64,000 nucleotides of DNA from contig NZ_NAPS01000003.1 of the NCBI RefSeq assembly GCF_004323185.1, positions 230,565 through 294,564 of the forward strand, given 5' to 3'. Within the stretch, counting starts at the first letter, position 1. Each line of letters starts with the position of its first letter. The notes under the pieces were generated by a model, which was not told where the DNA came from, searched no databases, and saw only the letters and a program-made list of their open reading frames with translations. Source of the DNA: Westiellopsis prolifica IICB1. Its GTDB lineage: Bacteria; Cyanobacteriota; Cyanobacteriia; Cyanobacteriales; Nostocaceae. Shown here piece after piece: positions 37,301 to 45,124 of the stretch. The position numbers and the translations under genes are program-made.

Positions 37301-38710
37301 TGTGCTAGTTTTGGCTGATAATAATATCAATTGCCAAGGGCGAGATTGTAGAGACGTGCCATGGTAGGTCTCTACGGCTGGAGCTTCTTCCAAAATTATA
37401 TGGGCGTTAGTTCCGCCAACACCAAAAGAACTTACACCTGCTCTACGAGGTAAACTGTTAGTTTTCCACTCTGATAATTTGGTGTTGACGTAGAAAGGAC
37501 TGTTAGCAAAATCTATCTCTGGATTAGGTTTTTCAAAGTGTAAACTAGGGGGTATTTGTTTGTGTTTTAATGCCAGAACTGTTTTAATTAAACCTGTCAC
37601 ACCTGCTGCTGTATCCAAATGCCCAATATTAGTTTTTACTGAGCCAATAGCACAAAAACCTTTTTTATTTGTGCTAGCACGAAAAGCTTGTGTAAGAGCT
37701 TTGATTTCAATTGGATCTCCTAAAGGAGTTGCAGTTCCATGAGCTTCAATATAAGAAATCGTATCCGGTTCAACATCAGCTAAAGCAAGTGCTTCTAGAA
37801 TTACTTCTCTTTGACCATTAACACTAGGTGCTGTATATCCAACTTTTAAAGAACCGTCATTATTGATAGCTGAGCCTTTAATTATAGCATGAATAAAGTC
37901 CCCATCATTAACAGCATCTTCTAATCTTTTTAACACAACAATTCCTAAACCATCGCCAAACACTGTTCCTTGAGCCTGAGCATCAAAAGTTCGACAATGT
38001 CCGTCAGGAGAATGCAGAACCCCCTCTTGATAGTGATAACCAGATTTTTGGGGTAGCTTGGCTATAGAAACACCACCAGCCAAAGCAATATCACTTTCTC
38101 CATTGAGCAAACTTTGACAAGCTAAGTGTACAGCTATTAATGATGTAGAACAATTATTCTGAACATTTATACTTGGACCAGTCAGATTTAATTTATAAGA
38201 AGTTTGTGTACTTAAATTATCTTTTTCATTACCAATAAAAATATTTAAAGCATCTACAGATTGTATTAAATCTTCATTGGAAAGTAAATTGTTAAATAAA
38301 TAATTACTATTAGTTACACCCGCAAAAACCCCAATTTTACCATCGTATGATTCAGAATCATAACCCGCAGATTCCAAAGCTTCCCAGGCAGATTCTAAAA
38401 ATAGACGATGCTGTGGATCTGTAATTTCAGCCTCTCTAGGAGTAAATCCAAAAAATGCAGCATCAAACAGTTCAATATCCTCTATTATACTTGCTGCCTT
38501 TATATAATTTGGGTTGTTGAGCAAATCTGGATTTATACCCGTAGCTAGCAATTCTTCATCTGTAAAATGAGAAATTGATTCTACTCCATTTCGCAAATTT
38601 TTCCAAAACTGTTCAATATTTTTTGCACCTGGAAAGCGTCCATTTATGCTAATAATGGCTATCTCATCGTTATCATCGAACTTATTCAATTCTTGTTCAT
38701 TATTATTCAT
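34307..38710 (-). CDS. PKS module: KS-AT(inactive, internally deleted)-KR-ACP
   Basis: This 1467-residue protein has a KS (NNCSTS, HGTAT, NIGHLD), an AT-derived region, a KR with intact TGGLGGIG near 1086 and YCAAN, and an ACP (LGGDSLIGIQL, Ser near 1402) with a basic tail (RLIRGQRRRQIK). The AT cannot be active: the nucleophile elbow GHSIGEY has become CEGIGEY near 637, and about 83 residues including HAFH are missing between GQLQLL and KKVQFNPP (junction about 36695-36720). The reading frame is otherwise intact and the flanking AT sequence is conserved, so the module may be loaded by the AT of a neighbouring module or be skipped. It follows the aspartate decarboxylase gene in the operon. 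Confidence 0.91.
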   Translation of the reverse strand: MNNNEQELNKFDDNDEIAIISINGRFPGAKNIEQFWKNLRNGVESISHFTDEELLATGINPDLLNNPNYIKAASIIEDIELFDAAFFGFTPREAEITDPQHRLFLESAWEALESAGYDSESYDGKIGVFAGVTNSNYLFNNLLSNEDLIQSVDALNIFIGNEKDNLSTQTSYKLNLTGPSINVQNNCSTSLIAVHLACQSLLNGESDIALAGGVSIAKLPQKSGYHYQEGVLHSPDGHCRTFDAQAQGTVFGDGLGIVVLKRLEDAVNDGDFIHAIIKGSAINNDGSLKVGYTAPSVNGQREVILEALALADVEPDTISYIEAHGTATPLGDPIEIKALTQAFRASTNKKGFCAIGSVKTNIGHLDTAAGVTGLIKTVLALKHKQIPPSLHFEKPNPEIDFANSPFYVNTKLSEWKTNSLPRRAGVSSFGVGGTNAHIILEEAPAVETYHGTSLQSRPWQLILLSAKTSTALETATANLATYLQQHPNINLPDVAYTLQVGRRAFDHRRIIVCKDLKNAVNLLKNQDSESIFSYHCQQNRCPVIFMFPGQGSEYANIGRELYEIEAIYRRHIDSCAETLQPHLGLDIRELLFPQSQAMETASQKLKQPDIAQSVLFAVEYALAELLMSWGVSPDAMICEGIGEYVAAAIAGVFSLEDGLAMVANQGQLQLLKKVQFNPPSIRFISHVTGSWITDAQATNLNYWSQSLQKIGNFSESISRTLEQLEGVFLEVGVGSNLSAITKQNLDINAKQHVLTCLSQKQPSDVGFLLETLGKLWLFGVEIDWSEFYTEEQRHRLPLPTYPFERQRYWIEAKKPLKNNNHSPESPIKKPDIADWFYIPFWKPSLPPVQLDNKELVPEKSFILVFSNDCGLAIKLVDQIKTQNQNLITVKISDEFKQISDYEYTINPSNYYDYDILFQELLRKKQLPKNIIHLWNVTLSVIEHKLEQLQNLGFYSLLYIVQALGRQETTNNFQITVISNNLQPVTGTELLCPEKATLLGPVKVISQEYTNISCRSIDVILPTSGSWQEGQLIEKLLIELTVDNSETLIAYRGLNRWVQSFEPVRFDQVKAEKSRLREKGVYLITGGLGGIGLVLAEYLARTVQAKLLLVGRSTLPRKDEWSQWLSTHDQTDITSCKIREIQEIEDFGAEVLAIAADVSNIEQMQSAIAQAQQKFGQINGVIHAAGVPGGGAIQRKTPVEAESILAPKVKGTIVLDTILKNIELDFMILVSSNSSIVAEFGQVDYCAANTFLDAFAHYNTSRNGRFTTSINWDTWQQVGMAVNTELPQRLQQMRLENLQQGILPDEGVDIFMRILANTIPQVVISTFDLLNVLKEYNSDNRKLALDFLETVNSSKSKYPRPELSNDYVAPRNEIEQKLVKIWQEVIGIEKIGIYDNFFELGGDSLIGIQLITILNQKFNSNLSVAKLYECPNISSMANLFTPEEPQKNTFEQRLIRGQRRRQIKMQSN
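37348..37375. repeat. Dispersed palindrome inside a PKS gene (intact arms)
   Basis: Arms GTAGAGAC (37348-37355) and GTCTCTAC (37368-37375) are perfect inverted repeats around a 12-base centre that contains CCATGG. The element lies in the KS-AT linker of the PKS at 34307-38710 and encodes part of VETYHGTSLQSR. Confidence 0.75.
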
Positions 38711-38739
38711 AAAAAATACCTAAATATACTTATCAGCAT

Positions 38740-40419
38740 CTATGCTAAGCTCTGATTAGTATCTAATAAATTTGAAATTGATAAATCTAAAGCAATCTGA
38801 ATTTGATCATTTAGAACTGCATCAATATCATCTTGAGTAGTAAGCGGATTAGCAATGACAGCACGCAATGCAGTCACTGAAATTCCTTTTTCTAAACAAG
38901 TGATTGTTTTTGTTGTCCTTGAAATGAAAGTACGACCAGCTTGACGTTGAGTTTTTTGCAAATTTTCATTAAATAGATTAATTTGTTGATTATCAGTTTC
39001 TGTCAATTCATTTTTCGCTGCAAGTTCTCTTAAAGGCTCCGGGATATAGCGATAAAGAAGTAAATTTATATCCGGTTGAGATAATAACTCAAATTCGGGC
39101 ATAGAACTGATACGAGCAGCCATATATTGGGTTTTTTCAATTCCTGCATCAATCAAAAATTCATAACCTTTCAGCCCGATTAAATTTAGTCCAGCATGTA
39201 AAAATAATGCCATTCCCGGACGAGAACCTTCTAAAGCGCGTTTACCTAAATCGAATGAATTTTTACGCATAGTGTAGCTAGCATTTTTTTCAATTGCTGA
39301 AGCTAGCTTTGGCTCACGCATAAATACCATACCAATACCCATAGGTAAATACAGCTGTTTATGTCCATCAATTGTGACTGAATCAGCGCGTTCAATACCA
39401 ATAAGTTTTTGTCGATGCTGTTCGGAAAATATGAGTGGACCACCCCAAGCAGCATCTACATGAAAATGAACATTTGCAGCTTGAGCAATATCTGCTATAT
39501 CTGAAAGTGAATCTATGTTACCAGAATCTGTAGTCCCGGCAATTCCTGCGATCGCAATAATATGTAAATTTTTCGCCTGACAATCTGCAACAGCTTGACG
39601 TAATGCCGATAAGTCTACTTGATTATTAATATTAGTAGGAACTTTAATTAAACCATGCGTACCTATACCTAATAAATCTGCTGCTTTTTCAAAAGAATAA
39701 TGCATCAATTCAGAGCCAATTACCACTGCTCCTTGATAACCATAGTAATCTAAAGCTGCTGCTAAACCTGCTTTTTCTACACCTGGAAAATTATTTTTTG
39801 CACCCAAAGATTTATTTCGAGCGCACCATAACGCAATGATGTTTGCTGCGGTTCCTCCAGAAACTAGTATCCCTAGAGTACTTTGGCTATTTTGAACATG
39901 CTCGCTATAAAATTCATCAGAAAAATTATAAATCAACCTATGCATCATTGCTAAAGCCTGACGTTCATATGGACTAAAAGCTTTAGCTGTTTCTATTTTG
40001 ACAACATTTTGATTCATTGCTGTCATTAGTTTTGCAAGAGGTCGCACAAAACAGGGGAGCGCCGAGGTCATATGACCAATGAATCGCGGTGAAGATGTAT
40101 GTATTGAATGATTAACAAGATTATTTGCTAAATATTCTAGGTATTTATCAAAATTAGCAGGATTAATAGGAACTTGGCTATCAGAAAAAGTTTCTATTAA
40201 TACATTAAAATCAATCTCAGAATTAGTGTTAATGGCATTTACGAAATCATCAACTAACGCATCAGTTTTCACAGCCATATTAGCTTCTATAGAGACCAAG
40301 CTGTTCGATTGTGTAAATAATTGTATGACTTCATTTGCAACTGCATAGCGTGGTGTTAGTTCGTTTTCTAACAATAAATTCTGCTGATTTTTTTCTTGTC
40401 TTTGCTGACTCAATGCCAT
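38740..40419 (-). CDS. PLP-dependent aspartate 1-decarboxylase (PanP-like)
   Basis: This 559-residue protein is a group II PLP decarboxylase. The PLP Lys is in TIDGHKQLYLP (Lys354), with SGGTAANI for phosphate contacts and HVDAAWGG for the Asp that holds the pyridine nitrogen. The region FIGHMTSALPCFVRPLAKLM resembles PanP-type aspartate decarboxylases that make beta-alanine, although glutamate or diaminobutyrate decarboxylases are alternatives. I chose the ATG at 40419, because the longer frame (GTG at 40431) begins inside the GGAG ribosome-binding site. The gene sits among assembly-line genes of an operon whose terminal A domain has a beta-alanine-like code, which supports a role in precursor supply. 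Confidence 0.82.
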   Translation of the reverse strand: MALSQQRQEKNQQNLLLENELTPRYAVANEVIQLFTQSNSLVSIEANMAVKTDALVDDFVNAINTNSEIDFNVLIETFSDSQVPINPANFDKYLEYLANNLVNHSIHTSSPRFIGHMTSALPCFVRPLAKLMTAMNQNVVKIETAKAFSPYERQALAMMHRLIYNFSDEFYSEHVQNSQSTLGILVSGGTAANIIALWCARNKSLGAKNNFPGVEKAGLAAALDYYGYQGAVVIGSELMHYSFEKAADLLGIGTHGLIKVPTNINNQVDLSALRQAVADCQAKNLHIIAIAGIAGTTDSGNIDSLSDIADIAQAANVHFHVDAAWGGPLIFSEQHRQKLIGIERADSVTIDGHKQLYLPMGIGMVFMREPKLASAIEKNASYTMRKNSFDLGKRALEGSRPGMALFLHAGLNLIGLKGYEFLIDAGIEKTQYMAARISSMPEFELLSQPDINLLLYRYIPEPLRELAAKNELTETDNQQINLFNENLQKTQRQAGRTFISRTTKTITCLEKGISVTALRAVIANPLTTQDDIDAVLNDQIQIALDLSISNLLDTNQSLA

Positions 40420-40453
40420 TTTGTACTCCACAAAGTATTTCTCTTTTGATTTT

Positions 40454-43400
40454 CTACTTTTTACTTTCTCTTCGCTGATTCTGTCTGGCTTCTTTGCGAC
40501 GCTTCATGGAAGCAGATCTCGCTGGAGTTCGGTAAGAGTCTTTTTGCAAAGTAGCTTGTTCATCGCTACTTAAAAACTCAGCAAGCGAATTAATAGTTGG
40601 TCTTTCATAAATGCTGATTATCGGAATATGAATATTTAATTCTTTTTGTAACTGAGAGATCACTTCAACACCAATGAGAGAACTACCTCCCAAATCAAAA
40701 AAGTTATCATAAACACCAATCTTTTCAATTCCTAAAACCTTCTGCCAAGTTGCCGCAACTATTTGTTCTACATTATTGCGAACTGGAACATATTCACTTT
40801 GTAAGTTTGCTCTGGAATGAAGTGATAAAATATCTCTATTTTTTTGTAAAAATTCTCGTTTAATCCATTGGTCAATTCTGGGTTGTAATTCTCCCGCAGA
40901 AACAACAATTTGAGGAGTTTTATTTAGACATAACACACGCCTCAAAACATCTATACCTTCCTTCCATGTCATGCGTAATTTTTCTAAAGCGATTCCTACA
41001 GTCAGATCCTGTGTGTCGTTTTCTTGAGATTGCCAAGTATCCCAATTCACGCTTATACAAGGAAACGCATTTATCTGATTTTGTTTGTGAGCATAGGCAT
41101 CCATAAAAATATTAGCAGCAGAATAGGAAGTTAATCCTAAACCACCTAAAACAGATGATGATGAGGATGTGAATAAACAAAAATCTAATTTTTGCGAGAG
41201 CAAAACTTTTTCTAAAACAAATAGTCCATATACTTTCGGATGAAATTGCGATTGACTTTGAGTTTTAGAACTTTCTTCGATAGTGTAATATGCATCATCG
41301 TTAATTCCTGCTGCGTGAATTATCCCATTAATTTCACCAAAGCGTTCTTCAGCTAATTTTATAGCTTTTTGCATTTGTTGTTCATTAGCTACATCAGCGC
41401 TAATCGTTAGAACTTCTGCACCTAATTCCTCAAGCTGATTCAGTTTTTTAAGCTTCTGACTGACTTCATTAGATTCATCATGCTTACTAAGCCATTCAGA
41501 CCATTGATATTTTTCGGGGATGCTTTTTCTGCTAATTAAAATTAACTTAGCTTGCACTGTTTTTGCTAAGTATTCTGACATTGCTAAACCAAGGCGACCA
41601 AGCCCACCAGTGATTAGGTAAACACCCTGTTTTCTCAGTTTATTTTTGCTGATAATGCTTTCATTTAAGTTTACAGATTCATATGTTTTTATCCAGCGAT
41701 GATTACCACGATAAGCAATTAAATTATCATCTGTTAATGTTGTAAACTCTGTTAGCAGTGAGTCTATCAGTAGTGGTGATAGTTTAGTTTTAGAGTCTGG
41801 AATTACAATATCAAAACAACAACAATTTATATTGAGATATTCTTGTGGAATGACATTGCATGATCCCAAAATAGTTGCTTTTTCAGGACATAAATTCTCG
41901 CTACCAGTGACATCATTTATATTACTAGTAACAACCATCAAATTTATTGGATCAATAATATTCTGTTTTGCTAAGGCTTGTGCCAAAAACAGCAGACTAT
42001 AGAAACCGAGATTTTGACAATCTTCAAAAAATTGATATTGTGTTTGTGTGTCCAGTTCTTGATTGGGTAAAATATCGTTAGGAGTAACGCTCCAAAAATG
42101 TGCGATCGCTTGGGGAATCCAATTCTGTTCTTGTAGTGATTTAAATAAGGTATCATAGTCATCCCTTAGTTCAGGATTGATGGCATATGTACACTCATCA
42201 AATTTAGTAAATTTATCTCCAACTTCCACAAAAATCACATCTTGATTTTGTTGTGTAAGTCGTTCAGCAATTTCTGTTCCTACTCCATAGTTATCAATAA
42301 AAATTAACCAGCACAACTTTTGTTGTAGTAGTTTTTCCTGTTGAAAAAATGCAAGTGGTGTTGATTCTTTCCAACGAGGAACATAAAACCAATCAGCAAT
42401 ATCTGGTTTCTTATCTGAAGTTCTTGGAGACATCATTGCTAATGTCGCATTTCGATTTACCTCAAGCCAATACTTTTTTCGTTCAAAAGGATAAGTAGGT
42501 AATGGTATACGATGACGTTTTTCATTTAGATAAAAACCCGACCAATCAATTTGAATTCCTACTAGCCAAAGCCTACCCAAGGTATTAAGTAAATATTCTA
42601 TATCTGATTGTTTTTCTTGCGGATGTCGTATCGAATTTAATGCGATAATATCTGTTTGATGTTGTTTAGCTAAACTACTGAGCGTCCGTCCCGGTCCAAT
42701 TTCCAAAAATATTGGCTCTGGTTGTTTGAGCAACTCAGCAATTCCTAAATTAAATTGTACTGGTTGCCTTAAATGTCTTGCCCAATATTTAGGGTTTGTT
42801 GCTTCATTTGCAGTAATCCAAGTTCCACTGACATTGGAAATAAATGGTATTTTAGGGGGATTAAGTTTGACTTTTTCTAGTGACTGAGTAAAAGTCTCAA
42901 TCATGGGTGACATCATCTGAGAATGAAAGGCATGAGATGTATGTAAACGTCTACAATTAACATCAATTTTTTGTAGTTTTTGTTGCAATTTATCTATTGC
43001 TTCTTCTGAACCCGAAACTACACAGGAAGAAGAGGAATTAATCGCTGCCAAAGAGATTTCTTTTTCTAAAATTTGTTGGATTTTTTGTTCTGGAAGCTGA
43101 ACGGAAAGCATAGCACCACTAGGTAACTCCTGCATAAGTTTTCCCCGTGTTGCAATTATTGCTAAAGCATCTTCTAAACTGAAAACTCCCGCTATAGTTG
43201 CAGCTACATATTCCCCGATACTGTGACCAATCATCACTTCAGGTAGTACACCCCACGCCATCCATAACTTAGCTAAAGCGTATTCAATTACAAATAGCGC
43301 GGGTTGAGTAATTGCTGTTCGTTGCAACTTTTGTGTTGCTTTTAAAACTTCTTCTTCGCTGGGATAAAGAATTGTACGTAAGTCTATTTGCAAGTGAGGT

Positions 43401-45103
43401 TTTAGGAGTTCGCAGCAGTGATCAACTTGCTCTTGAAATATCGTTTCATTTTCGTACAATTCTCGACCCATATTTACATATTGCGAACCTTGTCCAGAAA
43501 ACATAAACACAATCGAACGATTGCAAGGTTCTTGGTAATAAGTAAAAGTTCTTTGAGGATCTTGCAATGCATTAATTGCATCTTCTTGGTTTTGACAAAC
43601 TACCATTCGCCGATGGTTGAAAGTCCAGCGACCCACTTGCAAGGTATGAGCCACATCAGCGAGATTTAAATCTGGATACTTTTGCAGATGATTAATAAAA
43701 TTTTCTGTAGCAGTTTCTAGTGCTGTATTTGTCTTAGCTGAAAGTAATAATAATTGGCAATTGCGAGAATTATTAAAGGATTTAATTATCGGAGCTTCTT
43801 CTAAAATTACATGGGCATTTGTGCCGCCGAAACCAAAGGAACTAACACCCGCACGGCGAGGAATACCGTTAGTCTTCCATTCAGTTAATTGATTGTTGAC
43901 ATGAAAAGGACTATTGGCAAAATCAATTTGGGGTGATGGTTCTTCAAAGTTTAAACTGGGGGGAATTTGTTTATATTTTAGGGCTAAAATAGTTTTAATT
44001 AAACCCGCAACACCAGCAGTTGAATCTAAGTGGCCAATGTTAGTTTTGACAGAACCTATCCGACAAAATCCCTTTTGTTGAGTTTTAGTCCGAAAAGCTT
44101 GTGTTAAAGCAGCAATTTCAACGGGATCACCTAAGGAAGTTCCGGTTCCATGCGCTTCAATGTAGCTAATAGTATCAGGTTCGACCTCAGCCATCACCTG
44201 AGCAGCTCTAATTACTTTTGCTTGACCATTGACGCTGGGTGCGGTGTAGCTAACTTTATCTGAACCGTCATTATTAATCGCAGAACCTTTGATCACTGCA
44301 TGGATGCAATCTCCATCTGCGATCGCTTCTTCTAAGCGTTTCAGAACTACAAGACCCAAACCTCTTCCTTTTACAGTTCCGGACGCCTTTGCATCAAAAG
44401 CACGACAGTGTCCATCAGGAGATTCAATTCCTCCCTCTTTATATAAATATCCAACTGCTGTGGATATTGAAACTCCTCCTGCTAAAGCAATATCACACTC
44501 ACCACTGAGCAAACTTTGACAAGCTAAATGTACAGCAACCAATGAACTTGAGCAAGTAGTTTGAACCGCATAACTTGGTCCTTGCAAATTTAATTTATAA
44601 GAAACAAGTGTAGTAACATAATCTGGAGAAGTTGCCTTTTCGATCTGCTTATCACCGACAGAAGCTATCAGTTCATAATTAGAATAGATATTAAGTAGAT
44701 AACTACCAAAACTCGTACCAGCGTAGACTCCAATAGGTTTTTTATATATCTGTGAACTATAACCAGCATCCTCAAGCGCTTTCCATGAATGTTCCAAGAA
44801 AAAACGGAGTGAAGGGTCCATAATTTCAGCTTCTCTGGGGCTGATATCAAAAAATAAAGCATCAAACAAGTCTATATCTTCGACTAGACCTTCTGCTTTC
44901 ACATAATTTGGATCATTCAGTAAAGCAGCATCTACACCTAAATTTTTTAATTCTTGATCACTAAATCTATGTATTGACTCTACTCCATCTCGGAGATTTT
45001 GCCAAAATTGATCAATATTTGGAGCTTCTGGGAAACAGCCGCTCATACCAATTATAGCTATTTCCAGACCAGTTTTATGATTAAAATATTCTGCATTTTC
45101 CAT
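40454..45103 (-). CDS. PKS module: KS-AT-KR-ACP
   Basis: This 1549-residue protein has a KS (TTCSSS with Cys184, HGTGT, NIGHLD), an AT with GHSIGEY (Ser628) and HAFH for malonyl-CoA, a KR with TGGLGRLG near 1166 and YSAAN, and an ACP with the site LGGSSLIGVEV (Ser near 1474). A basic tail (RSASMKRRKEARQNQRR) ends the protein and may dock to the next PKS. All active sites appear intact, so the module should add a malonate and reduce it to a beta-hydroxyl. It follows the diaminobutyrate-type NRPS by 21 bases, so its KS should accept an aminoacyl chain. The KS-AT linker lacks the dispersed palindrome found in three other PKS genes here. Confidence 0.93.
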   Translation of the reverse strand: MENAEYFNHKTGLEIAIIGMSGCFPEAPNIDQFWQNLRDGVESIHRFSDQELKNLGVDAALLNDPNYVKAEGLVEDIDLFDALFFDISPREAEIMDPSLRFFLEHSWKALEDAGYSSQIYKKPIGVYAGTSFGSYLLNIYSNYELIASVGDKQIEKATSPDYVTTLVSYKLNLQGPSYAVQTTCSSSLVAVHLACQSLLSGECDIALAGGVSISTAVGYLYKEGGIESPDGHCRAFDAKASGTVKGRGLGLVVLKRLEEAIADGDCIHAVIKGSAINNDGSDKVSYTAPSVNGQAKVIRAAQVMAEVEPDTISYIEAHGTGTSLGDPVEIAALTQAFRTKTQQKGFCRIGSVKTNIGHLDSTAGVAGLIKTILALKYKQIPPSLNFEEPSPQIDFANSPFHVNNQLTEWKTNGIPRRAGVSSFGFGGTNAHVILEEAPIIKSFNNSRNCQLLLLSAKTNTALETATENFINHLQKYPDLNLADVAHTLQVGRWTFNHRRMVVCQNQEDAINALQDPQRTFTYYQEPCNRSIVFMFSGQGSQYVNMGRELYENETIFQEQVDHCCELLKPHLQIDLRTILYPSEEEVLKATQKLQRTAITQPALFVIEYALAKLWMAWGVLPEVMIGHSIGEYVAATIAGVFSLEDALAIIATRGKLMQELPSGAMLSVQLPEQKIQQILEKEISLAAINSSSSCVVSGSEEAIDKLQQKLQKIDVNCRRLHTSHAFHSQMMSPMIETFTQSLEKVKLNPPKIPFISNVSGTWITANEATNPKYWARHLRQPVQFNLGIAELLKQPEPIFLEIGPGRTLSSLAKQHQTDIIALNSIRHPQEKQSDIEYLLNTLGRLWLVGIQIDWSGFYLNEKRHRIPLPTYPFERKKYWLEVNRNATLAMMSPRTSDKKPDIADWFYVPRWKESTPLAFFQQEKLLQQKLCWLIFIDNYGVGTEIAERLTQQNQDVIFVEVGDKFTKFDECTYAINPELRDDYDTLFKSLQEQNWIPQAIAHFWSVTPNDILPNQELDTQTQYQFFEDCQNLGFYSLLFLAQALAKQNIIDPINLMVVTSNINDVTGSENLCPEKATILGSCNVIPQEYLNINCCCFDIVIPDSKTKLSPLLIDSLLTEFTTLTDDNLIAYRGNHRWIKTYESVNLNESIISKNKLRKQGVYLITGGLGRLGLAMSEYLAKTVQAKLILISRKSIPEKYQWSEWLSKHDESNEVSQKLKKLNQLEELGAEVLTISADVANEQQMQKAIKLAEERFGEINGIIHAAGINDDAYYTIEESSKTQSQSQFHPKVYGLFVLEKVLLSQKLDFCLFTSSSSSVLGGLGLTSYSAANIFMDAYAHKQNQINAFPCISVNWDTWQSQENDTQDLTVGIALEKLRMTWKEGIDVLRRVLCLNKTPQIVVSAGELQPRIDQWIKREFLQKNRDILSLHSRANLQSEYVPVRNNVEQIVAATWQKVLGIEKIGVYDNFFDLGGSSLIGVEVISQLQKELNIHIPIISIYERPTINSLAEFLSSDEQATLQKDSYRTPARSASMKRRKEARQNQRRESKK

Positions 45104-45124
45104 AATTAATTGTATTGATATGTA

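Noticed and set aside
34307..38710. A true trans-AT PKS
   Set aside because: The AT region is still recognisable and the sister modules are ordinary cis-AT types, so this is a decayed AT, not a trans-AT lineage.
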